Positions 8,353 through 17,681 of a stretch of DNA of 64,000 nucleotides are shown in pieces. This DNA is from an uncultured Alkaliphilus sp. (GTDB taxonomy: Bacteria > Bacillota > Clostridia > Peptostreptococcales > Natronincolaceae). The stretch covers positions 48,935-112,934 of the forward strand of contig CALJEQ010000030.1 of assembly GCA_938074565.1 (NCBI GenBank), in the 5' to 3' direction. Under the pieces are notes generated by a model, which saw only the letters and a program-made list of their open reading frames with translations, searched no databases and was not told the origin of the DNA. Every line of letters starts with the position of its first letter. The stretch's first letter is position 1. Both the position numbers and the translations under genes were made by a program.

Positions 8353-8451
8353 GTATCTTTTTTTTAGTGTTCTAAGCTAAAATCTGTTTCACCTGTGTAA
8401 AATGATTGATTTCCATAGTTTATATTTATTTTGTGTATTAGTACAAAAACC

Positions 8452-8475
8452 TTAAAAGATTATATAATCTTTTAA
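8452..8475. repeat. Perfect 24-base palindrome (possible operator)
   Basis: The 12 bases TTAAAAGATTAT (8452-8463) are followed without spacer by their exact reverse complement. A spacer-less dyad this long is more typical of a dimeric regulator site than of an RNA hairpin. Base composition is almost all A/T, so chance is a real alternative. Confidence 0.4.
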
Positions 8476-8750
8476 ATAAAGAAAAAACATTAATAAATAT
8501 ACACGTTAATTAACTTTTGCTGTATTTTTTTTGTTTATTAATTAGCGATATGATAATAAAAAAATTAAATTGATTAACTAAATATTGTAACTTCAATACT
8601 ATTATTATAACACACAATGACTTATTATGTGAATTTAACTAAAAATCATTGTGTTTTAGGGTAAAAAAGTTTAATATTAAAGTAATGGTAAACAATTAAT
8701 CGGTAAATTAACGATAGTGAAACAATTAGGGGCTAAAGGAGTGGAAATAA

Positions 8751-10481
8751 ATGAAAATACGTATAAATATGAAAAATAAGCTTATAATTTTTACTTGCAC
8801 ATTAATGGTAATAATAATTTCAATTATTGGGATTGTAGGATACACCAAAATTATATCATTAGCAGAACAAATGATGGGAGAGAAAGCAATATCTATAGCA
8901 AGAGCCGCTTTAATAAATATAGACATAGAACAATTTAAAGCAATGAAAGAAGAAGGAGAAGAACATCCATATTATGAAGAGTTTAGACAATATCTCTATA
9001 ATTTAAAAAACAAAATAGATGTAACTTATTTATATACGGTAGATATTTATGATAAAGATAACATTGTTTATCTTGTGGATGGTAGCGATATACCGGACGG
9101 AGAATATTTTTCATCATTTGGAGAATTAGATACAATAGATTCTTACGGTGACGAATTATTTAAGGCTTTAGATGGCGAAGATTCATATGGTAATATATAT
9201 GATGGGCAAGAATGGGGATATTTGTTATCAGCATTTATACCAATTGTTGATAATAAAGGAGAAGTCATAGGTATAATAGGTTGTGATATTTCTGCTGAAA
9301 AAATAATGAATAGAACACAAAGAATACGATACATACTTATTTCTATTTTGATATTTTTAGTTGTGCTTAATATGCTATTAATGACTTTTTTCTTAAGATA
9401 TATATTTAAACCATTTCAACAATTGATTAATGGAATGAAAAAAGTTACCGAAGGTGATCTCAATGAGAGAATAAAAGTTAAGAAAAAAGATGAAATAGGA
9501 GAAATTGCTTTAGTGTTTAATGAAACAATAGATGTATTAAAAAATATCATTATAACTGTTAAGTCAGAATCAAATGAAGTTTTAAATTTTTCCCAACAAG
9601 TTGGTAACACCTCTAAAGAAATAGCATTAGCATCAGAAAAAATTACAAGTCAGCATCTTAATATTGCTTTATTGACAAGGGACTTAACTAAAGATATGGA
9701 GTCTATTCAATCGGGAAATGCTGTATTACAAAAAGATTTTACTGCAACACAAAATAAATTTATATTCGTGGATAAAGCATTAGATAACTTAACATTAAAT
9801 TCATGTAAAAGTACACAGTGGGTAAAGGAAGCTAAGGGTTCTATAGGTGATATTGCTAAAAATATTCTAGAAACCCAAAATGAAGTGGTAAACTTATCAG
9901 ACAGCATGTGTAATATAGAAAATTTTACTAAAGTAATTACCAAAATTGCAGAGCAAACCAATTTATTAGCATTAAATGCATCTATTGAAGCGGCTAGAGC
10001 AGGGGAAGCAGGAAAAGGTTTTTCTATTGTTGCAAATGAAGTAAGTAAATTAGCAGAACAATCCACAGCAGCTGCAAAAGAAATTACAGCGGTTATAGAA
10101 GATATGCTACAAAAAACGATAGAGATAAAAAGTTTAATGGTTAATAATGTTAACTTAACAAATATAGGTATAAACAAAACAAATGATATTATTACAGGTC
10201 TAGATGACATTAGTAACTATTCAAATGAGGTAACAATAAAAGTAAAAGACGTAGAAACTTTTTTAGATGTAGTATTTAATAGAATACATGAAATAAATAA
10301 TCAAACTTTAAAAATACAAGAAAATATTTTAACATTAGATTCAACTAGCCAAACCATTGCCGTTACAACAGAAGAACAATTGGCAAGTACACGGGATTTA
10401 AATCAATTGGGGGATATACTAGGAAGTGCTTCTCAACAAATGAGAGATTCCGTCCATGTATTTAAAACAGAAGACTTTTAG
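8751..10481 (+). CDS. Methyl-accepting chemotaxis protein with extracellular sensor domain
   Basis: This 576-residue chemoreceptor has a membrane segment near residues 10-32, an outside sensor region (about 33-193) whose [19 protein letters not shown] and [22 protein letters not shown] stretches look like a Cache domain, a second membrane segment (about 194-219), a HAMP domain (about 220-275) and the cytoplasmic signalling domain. The highly conserved hairpin tip is [19 protein letters not shown], about residues 402-420. Ligand unknown. The region between HAMP and tip is short for a classical MCP, which may place it in a shorter heptad class. GGAG precedes the ATG by about 10 bases. No che genes are adjacent; the gene stands alone between terminators. 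Confidence 0.88.
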   Translation: MKIRINMKNKLIIFTCTLMVIIISIIGIVGYTKIISLAEQMMGEKAISIARAALINIDIEQFKAMKEEGEEHPYYEEFRQYLYNLKNKIDVTYLYTVDIYDKDNIVYLVDGSDIPDGEYFSSFGELDTIDSYGDELFKALDGEDSYGNIYDGQEWGYLLSAFIPIVDNKGEVIGIIGCDISAEKIMNRTQRIRYILISILIFLVVLNMLLMTFFLRYIFKPFQQLINGMKKVTEGDLNERIKVKKKDEIGEIALVFNETIDVLKNIIITVKSESNEVLNFSQQVGNTSKEIALASEKITSQHLNIALLTRDLTKDMESIQSGNAVLQKDFTATQNKFIFVDKALDNLTLNSCKSTQWVKEAKGSIGDIAKNILETQNEVVNLSDSMCNIENFTKVITKIAEQTNLLALNASIEAARAGEAGKGFSIVANEVSKLAEQSTAAAKEITAVIEDMLQKTIEIKSLMVNNVNLTNIGINKTNDIITGLDDISNYSNEVTIKVKDVETFLDVVFNRIHEINNQTLKIQENILTLDSTSQTIAVTTEEQLASTRDLNQLGDILGSASQQMRDSVHVFKTEDF

Positions 10482-10547
10482 AAATACCCAGTAACATGTT
10501 TTGAAATATCTTTTAGACTGATGAAAACTTCATGTTTCTATAATCAC

Positions 10548-10606
10548 AAAAATCACCACCTTTACGTATCTCTATATACGTTACAGTTGGTGATTTTTTG
10601 TTTTTT
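10548..10606 (+). terminator. Terminator of chemoreceptor gene, two-part hairpin
   Basis: The outer stem AAATCACCA/TGGTGATTT encloses an inner hairpin with TTTACGTAT and ATATACGTTA, followed by a long T run. The inner core is shared almost exactly with the terminator after ridA (50196-50242), while the outer stems differ. Confidence 0.8.
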
Positions 10607-10679
10607 TATTAGAAGGTTTTTTACCAGTCCGTAATAGTATATATTTACTATACAGTCTAGAAGATATTTTAAAAACACC

Positions 10680-10723
10680 TTTTTTCTTAGTTATAGTTTA
10701 ACAAGACCATAACTAAGAAAAAA
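10680..10723. repeat. Inverted repeat, 15-base perfect arms
   Basis: TTTTTTCTTAGTTAT (10680-10694) and its exact reverse complement (10709-10723) surround a 14-base spacer. The T-rich side comes first and the A-rich side last, the reverse of a terminator on the + strand, so a protein site or RNA structure of other function is possible. Confidence 0.5.
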
Positions 10724-10823
10724 ATAAGAAAAAATAGGCAATAATAATAAAGAAGGTATAATTTCGACATTTCTTTACTCAACAGTATTTGTTATACTAA
10801 ATAAATGGAGGTGCATTAATATA

Positions 10824-12158
10824 ATGAATGCAAGAGAAGGAGCAATAAAGATACTTTATGAAGTAGAAGTAAACGAAGCATATTCTAATATAGCTTTAAA
10901 TAAAGAATTAAGTCAAAACCAATACAGTCAGTTGGATAAAGGGTTTTTAACAGAACTAGTCTATGGTGTGTTGGAAAATATGATTTATATAGATCATGTT
11001 ATTAGTCAATTTTCTTCGGTGAAACTTAAAAAAATTCATCCGTGGACATTAATTGTATTACGTTTGGGTATTTACCAATTATTATTTTTAGATAAAGTAC
11101 CCGTTTCAGCAGCCGTAAATGAGTCTGTGAACTTAGCGAAAAAATATAATAAGGCATCATCGGGGTTTGTTAATGCTATTTTAAGAAATGTGGAAAGAAA
11201 AAAACAAAGCATTAAAATGCCAGATCGCAAAAAAGAAACTGTTAAATTTTTATCCATTACCTATTCTCATCCTCAGTGGATGGTGGAACAATTTTTAAAG
11301 CATTTTACTCTAGAATTTACAGAAGAATTATTGAAAGCTAACAATGAAACACCAGAATTAAACCTTCGGGTAAATACCCTGAAAATTTCAGTGGAAAATT
11401 GCATTAAAGAACTGGAAAAAGTGGGGTTACAGGTGGTACAAAGCCCCTATATAGAAGAAGCTCTTTACATAAAAGGTATAACAAATCTTCAAGACTTAGA
11501 GTTGTTGAAAAAAGGGTATTTATACATACAAGATTTTGGCTCAATGTTAATTTCTAGAGTATTAGAACCAAAGGAAAATGATTTTATTATTGATGTTTGC
11601 AGTGCCCCAGGGGGAAAAGCCACCCATTTAGCCCAAATGATGAATAATGAAGGTAAAATTATTGCAAGGGACGTTCATCAACATAAGTTGAAATTAATAC
11701 AGAAAAATGCAAAGAACTTAGGTGTTAATATTATTCAAACGGAATATTTTAACGGTAAAGAAGTGGATTTAGATCTAATAGAAATGGCAGATGGCGTGTT
11801 GGTGGATGCCCCTTGTTCTGGTTTAGGTATTATTCGTAGAAAACCTGAGATTAAATACCGTAAAAAGTCAGATGATATTAATGAAATTACCTCCATGCAG
11901 TTGGAAATCCTTAAAAAGGCATCAAAATATGTGAAACATAAAGGTTACTTAGTGTATAGTACATGTACGATTGAACCTTCTGAAAATAATAGCATTATTG
12001 AAAAATTTCTAGAAGAAGACAATAAGTTTGAATTAGTGGATATTGGTAAAGAATATAGTAAATTGATCCCTGGTGAACCTCAGGGAAAAACAATTCAGTT
12101 ATATCCTAATATACATAATACTGATGGCTTTTTTATAGCTAAATTAAGAAGAAAATAG
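10824..12158 (+). CDS. rsmB: 16S rRNA (cytosine(967)-C(5))-methyltransferase RsmB
   Basis: 444 residues, the usual size for RsmB (Sun/Fmu). The N-terminal 140 residues are the NusB-like RNA-binding domain (AIKILYEVEVNEAYSNIALN). The C-terminal catalytic domain shows the SAM-binding DVCSAPGGKATHLAQ and the two cysteine motifs of m5C methylases, DAPCSGLGIIRRKPE and YSTCTIEPSENN. It methylates C967 of 16S rRNA. GGAGG at 10807-10811 is 12 bases from ATG 10824, somewhat long but the only good start. It opens the block rsmB-rlmN-stp-prkC-rsgA-rpe, which is conserved across Firmicutes. Confidence 0.95.
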   Translation: MNAREGAIKILYEVEVNEAYSNIALNKELSQNQYSQLDKGFLTELVYGVLENMIYIDHVISQFSSVKLKKIHPWTLIVLRLGIYQLLFLDKVPVSAAVNESVNLAKKYNKASSGFVNAILRNVERKKQSIKMPDRKKETVKFLSITYSHPQWMVEQFLKHFTLEFTEELLKANNETPELNLRVNTLKISVENCIKELEKVGLQVVQSPYIEEALYIKGITNLQDLELLKKGYLYIQDFGSMLISRVLEPKENDFIIDVCSAPGGKATHLAQMMNNEGKIIARDVHQHKLKLIQKNAKNLGVNIIQTEYFNGKEVDLDLIEMADGVLVDAPCSGLGIIRRKPEIKYRKKSDDINEITSMQLEILKKASKYVKHKGYLVYSTCTIEPSENNSIIEKFLEEDNKFELVDIGKEYSKLIPGEPQGKTIQLYPNIHNTDGFFIAKLRRK

Positions 12159-12214
12159 AAAAATAAATATATAATGAAGGACTCTAGCAGCTAGCAGGGA
12201 TTGGAGGATTACAA

Positions 12215-13258
12215 TTGTCAAAAGTAGACTTAATGAGTTTAACAAAGGAAGAGTTAATTATATTTCTGGAAGAAATAGGGGAAAAGAAATTTAGAGCATT
12301 ACAGATATTTCAATGGATTCATAAGGGAGTAAAGTCCTTTGAAGAAATGTCAAACTTATCCAAAAATCTTAGACAAAAATTATCAGAAAAAGCATATATT
12401 AATCAAGTGGGCATTGAAGGTAAGTTTGTATCAAAAATAGATGGTACAACAAAGTACTTGTTTTTATTAGAAGATGGACACATTATTGAAGGTGTGGTAA
12501 TGTCTTACAAACATGGTAATACAGCCTGTATATCTTCGCAAGTGGGGTGTGCAATGGGATGTAGCTTCTGTGCTTCCTCAGTGAAGGGGTTAGAAAGAAA
12601 TCTTAAGGCAGGTGAAATGATCGCTCAAATCCATACGATGGAAGAAGATTTTGGTGAACGCATTTCTAACATTGTTATTATGGGAAGTGGTGAACCTCTA
12701 CATAACTATAAAGAGGTAATTAATTTTTTAAGGATTGTAAATGATGAAGATGGATTAAATATTGGAAATCGTCATATTACGTTGTCCACCTGTGGGTTAG
12801 TACCTGAAATCAAAGATTTGGCAGATTTGAGAATACCAATTAACTTAGCTATTTCCCTTCATGCCCCAAATGATGAAATAAGAAGAAAAATGATGCCTAT
12901 TGCTAATAAATATAAAATAGATGAATTAATTCAAGTATGTAGATATTATTTACAACAAACAAACCGAAGAATAACCTTTGAGTATGCATTAATTAGAGAT
13001 GTTAATGATGGGGAAGATGAAGCTTATCAATTAAGTAGACTTTTAAAGGGTCTTCTTTGTCATGTAAACTTAATTCCTGTTAATGAAGTAGATGAAAGAA
13101 GCTTTAAAAAGTCTCAGCATAATCAAATTAAGATATTTGAAGGAATCTTAAAGAAACACGGTATAGAGGTCACCATTAGAAGGGAAATGGGGGCCGATAT
13201 TAATGCTGCCTGTGGGCAATTAAGGAATCGACATTTACAGGAAAAAGATAGAAAATGA
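12215..13258 (+). CDS. rlmN: Dual-specificity 23S rRNA/tRNA adenine C2-methyltransferase RlmN (TTG start)
   Basis: A 347-residue radical-SAM methyltransferase making 2-methyladenosine in 23S rRNA (A2503) and some tRNAs. The iron-sulfur motif is CAMGCSFC, preceded by CISSQVG; the GSGEPL motif for SAM binding and the C-terminal GADINAACGQLR, holding the cysteine that carries the methyl intermediate, are present. The start is TTG at 12215, fixed by GGAGG at 12203-12207 seven bases before and by the position of the N-terminal domain. It lies 56 bases after rsmB and is part of the same block. Confidence 0.95.
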   Translation: MSKVDLMSLTKEELIIFLEEIGEKKFRALQIFQWIHKGVKSFEEMSNLSKNLRQKLSEKAYINQVGIEGKFVSKIDGTTKYLFLLEDGHIIEGVVMSYKHGNTACISSQVGCAMGCSFCASSVKGLERNLKAGEMIAQIHTMEEDFGERISNIVIMGSGEPLHNYKEVINFLRIVNDEDGLNIGNRHITLSTCGLVPEIKDLADLRIPINLAISLHAPNDEIRRKMMPIANKYKIDELIQVCRYYLQQTNRRITFEYALIRDVNDGEDEAYQLSRLLKGLLCHVNLIPVNEVDERSFKKSQHNQIKIFEGILKKHGIEVTIRREMGADINAACGQLRNRHLQEKDRK

Positions 13259-13309
13259 AGGGTTTTGAAGAAAGATCACGAATAGATATAAGGTGAGGAG
13301 GGGTGATGA

Positions 13310-14068
13310 ATGAATATTGGGGTTCTTACAGATATTGGGAAAGTTAGAGAGATAAATGAAGATAATTACTGTATAGTAAATGAGGGGTTACATCTGTATA
13401 TGGTGGCTGACGGTATGGGTGGACATAATGCTGGAGAAGTAGCCAGTCTATTGGCAATTCAAAAGATTAAAGAACACATGATAAAATATATTTCCACGGA
13501 AATAGTAGAACTAGATGAAGAAGAGGTAAAAGGAATATTATTTGAAGCTTTTAATCGTGCTAATAAGGAAATTTTAAGCCGTGGGAAAGAAGATGGTCAA
13601 TGTGACGGTATGGGTACCACCGCTACTTTAACATTAAAAGTCAACGATAAATTATTTATTGGACACATTGGTGATAGCAGAGCCTATCTTGTCCGTAACA
13701 ATGAAATACAACAGATTACTCAAGATCATTCTTTAGTGGCTGAATTAGTGAGAAGAGGCAGTATTTCAGAACGGGAAGCTATGAAGCATCCTCAAAAAAA
13801 TGTTATAACCCGTGCATTGGGGACGGATGAACAAATAAAAGTAGATATATTTACAAAAGACTTAAAACCTTTCGATATTATAGTTCTTTGCACAGATGGG
13901 TTAAGCAATTTTGTGGATAAATATGAAATTGAAAAAACTGTATTAGAAATAGATGATTGTGATGAGTGCTGTAGGACATTAGTTTCCCTAGCAAATCAAC
14001 GGGGAGGCTATGATAATATAACTATTATCGTTATTAAAAATAATAGCCATGATTTAGAAAGCAGGTGA
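13310..14068 (+). CDS. stp: PP2C-type serine/threonine phosphatase (Stp/PrpC), partner of PrkC
   Basis: A 252-residue PPM phosphatase. The metal-binding motifs are all visible: DNYC near residue 20, VADGMGGHNAGEVAS, GDSRAYL, CTDGLSN and GGYDNITIIV. In Firmicutes this protein removes phosphate from the targets of the PASTA kinase PrkC and from the kinase itself. The next gene is that kinase, starting 5 bases after the stop, so the pair is translationally coupled. GAGGAGGGG precedes the ATG. A second PP2C gene is present in the Tad locus at 41306. Confidence 0.93.
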   Translation: MNIGVLTDIGKVREINEDNYCIVNEGLHLYMVADGMGGHNAGEVASLLAIQKIKEHMIKYISTEIVELDEEEVKGILFEAFNRANKEILSRGKEDGQCDGMGTTATLTLKVNDKLFIGHIGDSRAYLVRNNEIQQITQDHSLVAELVRRGSISEREAMKHPQKNVITRALGTDEQIKVDIFTKDLKPFDIIVLCTDGLSNFVDKYEIEKTVLEIDDCDECCRTLVSLANQRGGYDNITIIVIKNNSHDLESR

Positions 14069-14072
14069 GGAC

Positions 14073-16058
14073 TTGATTGGTAAAATCCTTGGAAATAGAT
14101 ACGAGATAGTAGAAAAAATAGGCGGCGGAGGAATGGCTTTGGTTTTTAAGGCAAAGTGCAATTTATTAAACCGCTATGTGGCTGTTAAAATACTTAGACC
14201 AGAGTTTACATCAGATAAAGCCTTGATTGATAAATTTAAGAGAGAGTCACAAGCAGCTGCCAGCTTGTCCCATCCAAATGTTGTTAATATTTATGATGTT
14301 GGAGAATGTGAAGAAATTTATTATATCGTTATGGAATATGTTGCAGGAAAAACCTTGAAGGAAGTTATAAGAGAAAAAGGGTTGCTTTCCATTGAGGAAA
14401 TAATCGATTATAGCAGACAAATTGCCTTTGCACTTAGACATGCCCATCATAATCATATAATTCATAGAGATATAAAACCCCATAATATTTTGGTGACAAA
14501 TGATAAACGGGCTAAAGTAACGGATTTTGGTATTGCTTTGGCAGCCAGTTCATCCACCATGACCAACTCTGGTAGTGTTTTTGGTTCTGTACATTATTTC
14601 TCACCAGAGCAGGCAAGGGGTGGGTACACCGATGAAAAATCTGATTTGTATTCTTTAGGTATCGTGATGTATGAAATGGCAACAGGTAAAGTACCCTTTG
14701 ATGGGGATAGTCCTATAACTGTTGCTTTAAAGCATATTCAAGATAAACCAATAACACCTTCGGAAATAAATCCTAAATTACCACAAGTATTAGAAGATAT
14801 TATCTTAAAACTGATGATGAAAGAGCAATCAAGTAGATATCAAAACACTGAAGAATTATTGGATGATTTAACGAAGTTAAAAAATGACCCTCATACTAAA
14901 ACATTTCATCAAAGGGTTAGTCAAGAAGATTCACCAACGCAAATTATTCCTATCATTAGCGATGAAGATATAAAGAAAAACACAAATATCAACACAACTA
15001 CAAATACCAACACAAATGCAAATCAGCCACCTAAAAAGAATAAAAAGGTAAATAAAACAATTGTAATATATGGCGTGGTGGCTGCACTAATAGCAGCGTT
15101 ACTATTTACTTTTGGATTTTATTATTTTGGAAGTATATTCAGAACAGCCGAAGTTGAGGTGCCTAACTTTGTTGGTATGAGTCAAGAAGATGCAGAGGCA
15201 TTGGTAGAAACGCTGGGTTTAACGTTAAGTGTTCAAACTAGATACGATGATGAAGTGGAAGAAAATCACATTATATCCCAAACACCTTCTGAAGGTACTA
15301 TGGTAAAGGAAGGCTATGGAGTTAGGGTAATAGTCAGTATTGGAACAAAAGATGTAGAAGTGCCAGATATAGTGTTTAGAAGTGAAGCAGATGTTCCTTA
15401 TATATTAACTAATGCTCATTTAACAGAAGGAGAAAAGCTTTATGAGTTCAGTGATTTATCGGCAGGAACAATAATTAGACAAAATCCTAGAGCTGGAGCA
15501 ACTGTGGCTCAAGGGACAGCAGTGACTTTTGTGGTAAGTAAAGGCCCTGAAAAAGTAACTGTAACAATACCTAATATGGTAGGGACTGATTTAGAAGTAG
15601 CAAGAAGATCGTTGGGACAATTAAAACTTAGGGTAGGCAGTATTCGAGAAGAATTTAGTAATGAGTTTCCTATAAATACTGTTATCAGTCAAGGTATTCA
15701 AGCAGGAGTAGCAGTGGAAGAAAACACTGAAATCAATTTGGTCATCAGCAAAGGTCCAGAAAAGATTGATCCCCCTGTTGAAGAGACACCTCCTAATGAA
15801 GAGAATAATGATGAGGATACTACTGTAAATAACTCAGTTAAAAGCATCACAATCAATTTGGAAGGATATACTGGAACAGTAGATTTAGAGATATTCAGAA
15901 TAACTTCTTCAGGTAAACAAAGATTATTTAATAAAAAGCATAATGTTGAAAAAGAAGGTCAATATGTGACATTTAATGCTTCGGGATCAGGAAGACAAGT
16001 ATTTGAAGTCTATTTAAATGGTAAAAAAGATGGTGAACAAATAGTCATAAACTTTTAG
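14073..16058 (+). CDS. prkC: PASTA-domain serine/threonine protein kinase PrkC (TTG start)
   Basis: A 661-residue membrane kinase. The kinase domain (about 10-270) has the glycine loop GGGGMA (17-22), Lys39 in VAVKIL, the catalytic HRDIKPHN with Asp133 and the DFG motif in VTDFGIA. A Thr/Asn-rich linker leads to one membrane helix (about 329-352) and three extracellular PASTA repeats of about 68 residues, each starting with a VPN/VPD/IPN-type motif, which bind peptidoglycan fragments. A final C-terminal domain of about 85 residues, after a Pro/Glu/Asn-rich linker, is of unknown role. In Bacillus PrkC senses muropeptides and affects germination and growth. TTG 14073 is chosen since MIGKILGNRYEI is the family's start and GGTGAGGA precedes it. 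Confidence 0.94.
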   Translation: MIGKILGNRYEIVEKIGGGGMALVFKAKCNLLNRYVAVKILRPEFTSDKALIDKFKRESQAAASLSHPNVVNIYDVGECEEIYYIVMEYVAGKTLKEVIREKGLLSIEEIIDYSRQIAFALRHAHHNHIIHRDIKPHNILVTNDKRAKVTDFGIALAASSSTMTNSGSVFGSVHYFSPEQARGGYTDEKSDLYSLGIVMYEMATGKVPFDGDSPITVALKHIQDKPITPSEINPKLPQVLEDIILKLMMKEQSSRYQNTEELLDDLTKLKNDPHTKTFHQRVSQEDSPTQIIPIISDEDIKKNTNINTTTNTNTNANQPPKKNKKVNKTIVIYGVVAALIAALLFTFGFYYFGSIFRTAEVEVPNFVGMSQEDAEALVETLGLTLSVQTRYDDEVEENHIISQTPSEGTMVKEGYGVRVIVSIGTKDVEVPDIVFRSEADVPYILTNAHLTEGEKLYEFSDLSAGTIIRQNPRAGATVAQGTAVTFVVSKGPEKVTVTIPNMVGTDLEVARRSLGQLKLRVGSIREEFSNEFPINTVISQGIQAGVAVEENTEINLVISKGPEKIDPPVEETPPNEENNDEDTTVNNSVKSITINLEGYTGTVDLEIFRITSSGKQRLFNKKHNVEKEGQYVTFNASGSGRQVFEVYLNGKKDGEQIVINF

Positions 16059-16068
16059 GAGGAATTTA

Positions 16069-16947
16069 ATGAAGGAAGGCAGGATAATTAAAGGAATTGG
16101 CGGATTTTATTATATTGATTTTAACGGAGAAACCTATGAGTGTAAAGCAAGGGGAATCTTCCGTAAGAACAAATTAACTCCAATGGTGGGGGACTATGTG
16201 GTGTTCTCTGTTACTGATGAAGACAAGCAACTGGGAATGGTAGAAGAAATTAAGGGGCGTGATACGGAATTAATACGCCCCCCCGTGGCAAATGTAGACC
16301 AAGCTATAGTTGTTTTTGCCATTGCACAACCTGATCCCAATTTTTCTTTACTAGATAGATTTATTGTACTAGCAGAAAGTCAAAAGTTAGATATTGTTAT
16401 AGATATCAATAAAATGGATATAGACGATAAAAACTTAAAGGATGAAATTATTAGGATTTATGAACCAACAGGTTACCCAATAATTTTTACAAGTAAAGAA
16501 GATGAAAATTCCCTTCAATTATTAAAAAACACATTGAAGAATAAAACTACAGTGTTTGCAGGCCCTTCAGGTGTAGGGAAATCTACCCTGTTAAATCGTA
16601 TACAGTCAAATTTAGTTTTACAAACGGGTGAAATAAGTGTTAAAACAGCTAGAGGAAAACATACCACCAGACACGTTGAGTTGATTCCCTATAACGAGTC
16701 TGGTTGGGTGGTGGATACGCCAGGGTTTAGCTCTTTAACAGTTGATTTTATGGAGGTGGAGGAGCTTGCCGGTTCCTTTAGAGAATTCAACCCATTTATA
16801 GAAGAATGTAGGTTTAAATCTTGTATCCATGAAAATGAACCCCATTGTAGGGTAAAAACAGCTGTAGAAAATAATGAAATAGCAAAAACCCGTTATGACA
16901 GTTACTTGCAATTATTGGAAGAAATTAGAAAGAACAGGAGGTACTAA
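16069..16947 (+). CDS. rsgA: Ribosome small-subunit biogenesis GTPase RsgA
   Basis: 292 residues, a circularly permuted GTPase. Its N-terminal OB fold (VGDYVVF) is followed by the permuted G motifs: NKMD (G4) comes before GPSGVGKS (G1, near residue 165), and DTPGFSS (G3). The C-terminal zinc finger is in ECRFKSCIHENEPHCRV. RsgA assists late 30S maturation. AGGAGG lies 7 bases from ATG 16069, 10 bases after prkC. It ends one base before the rpe start codon region, with the rpe ribosome binding site inside its last codons. Confidence 0.95.
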   Translation: MKEGRIIKGIGGFYYIDFNGETYECKARGIFRKNKLTPMVGDYVVFSVTDEDKQLGMVEEIKGRDTELIRPPVANVDQAIVVFAIAQPDPNFSLLDRFIVLAESQKLDIVIDINKMDIDDKNLKDEIIRIYEPTGYPIIFTSKEDENSLQLLKNTLKNKTTVFAGPSGVGKSTLLNRIQSNLVLQTGEISVKTARGKHTTRHVELIPYNESGWVVDTPGFSSLTVDFMEVEELAGSFREFNPFIEECRFKSCIHENEPHCRVKTAVENNEIAKTRYDSYLQLLEEIRKNRRY

Positions 16948-16948
16948 A

Positions 16949-17605
16949 ATGATAAAATTAGCGCCATCAATCTTATCAGCAGACTTTTCAAATCTATTAC
17001 AGGATATTAAAAAAGTGGAAGATGCAGGGTGTGACTTGTTACATATAGATGTAATGGATGGACATTTTGTCCCTAATATAACAATAGGTCCTTTAATTAT
17101 GGAAAGTGTAAAGGGAAAGACGAAACTTCCATTTGACGTTCATTTAATGATTGAAAACCCTGATAAATATATACCAGACTTTGTAAAAGCAGGAGCTGAC
17201 ATTATATCTGTCCATAGTGAGGCTTGTATCCATCTACACCGTACAGTTCAATTAATTAAACAACATAATGTTAAGGCTTGTGTTGCATTAAACCCTGCTA
17301 CACCATTGAATGTATTAGAGTATGTTTTAGAGGACTTAGACATGGTACTTTTAATGACAGTTAACCCAGGGTTTGGTGGACAACAGTTTATTAAAGCAAC
17401 TATAAGTAAAATAGAAGAACTAAAGAAAATGATTAATGCAAGAGGATTATCAATTGATATTCAAGTAGATGGTGGAATAAAACCTGATAATATTCATTTA
17501 GTTACTAAAGCAGGGGCAAATGTAATAGTAGCGGGCAGTGCAATATTTAATAGTGATAATATTCCACAAACAGTTGAATTAATGAGAAGGAATGCTGTAT
17601 TATAG
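16949..17605 (+). CDS. rpe: Ribulose-phosphate 3-epimerase
   Basis: 218 residues, TIM barrel. Motifs: HIDVMDGHFVPNITIGP with metal-binding His/Asp, HLMI, MTVNPGFGGQ and the phosphate-binding VDGGI. It interconverts ribulose-5-phosphate and xylulose-5-phosphate in the pentose phosphate pathway. I use ATG 16949 (MIKLAPSILSADF), with AGGAGG at 16936-16941, rather than the upstream ATG at 16895 that would add 18 unrelated residues overlapping rsgA. The terminator overlaps its stop codon, so it closes this operon. Confidence 0.95.
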   Translation: MIKLAPSILSADFSNLLQDIKKVEDAGCDLLHIDVMDGHFVPNITIGPLIMESVKGKTKLPFDVHLMIENPDKYIPDFVKAGADIISVHSEACIHLHRTVQLIKQHNVKACVALNPATPLNVLEYVLEDLDMVLLMTVNPGFGGQQFIKATISKIEELKKMINARGLSIDIQVDGGIKPDNIHLVTKAGANVIVAGSAIFNSDNIPQTVELMRRNAVL

Positions 17606-17615
17606 CATTCTTTTT
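17590..17615 (+). terminator. Terminator overlapping the rpe stop codon
   Basis: GAATGCT (17590-17596) pairs with AGCATTC (17604-17610), followed by TTTTT. The rpe stop codon (17603-17605) is at the start of the second arm. Confidence 0.8.
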
Positions 17616-17681
17616 CAGTTTTAAAACCCCTCATACTTTTCCGTAACCAGCTTACAAAACCATTTTATAGGAGGAAAGAAA

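Larger units (their letters stand above)
8243..8750 (+). other. 508-base gene-free stretch with terminator and palindromes
   Basis: This stretch starts with the terminator of the RLP operon (8317-8352). It then has a perfect 24-base palindrome at 8452-8475, an inverted pair CACAATGA (8613-8620)/TCATTGTG (8646-8653), and very AT-rich DNA leading to the chemoreceptor gene. No open frame with a ribosome binding site was found. The palindromes may be regulator sites for the chemoreceptor gene. Confidence 0.5.
10482..10823 (+). other. 342-base gene-free stretch before rsmB
   Basis: It contains the chemoreceptor terminator (10548-10606), a perfect inverted repeat with 15-base arms (10680-10694 and 10709-10723), a TTCGACA heptamer at 10763-10769 and a TATACT at 10793-10798. 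I see no small gene. The promoter for the rsmB block is presumably here but a clear -35 is missing. Confidence 0.45.

Noticed and set aside
9707..10210. 167-codon minus-strand frame over the chemoreceptor
   Set aside because: Opposite to the conserved signalling domain; no start signal; composition typical of an antisense frame.
10763..10798. Promoter for rsmB with TATACT at 10793 and Spo0A-type TTCGACA at 10763
   Set aside because: There is no acceptable -35, and a start from this -10 would leave almost no leader before the ribosome binding site. The heptamer is frequent by chance.
16895..16948. Longer rpe version starting at 16895
   Set aside because: The 18 extra residues overlap the end of rsgA in another frame and bear no family similarity; AGGAGG fits ATG 16949.
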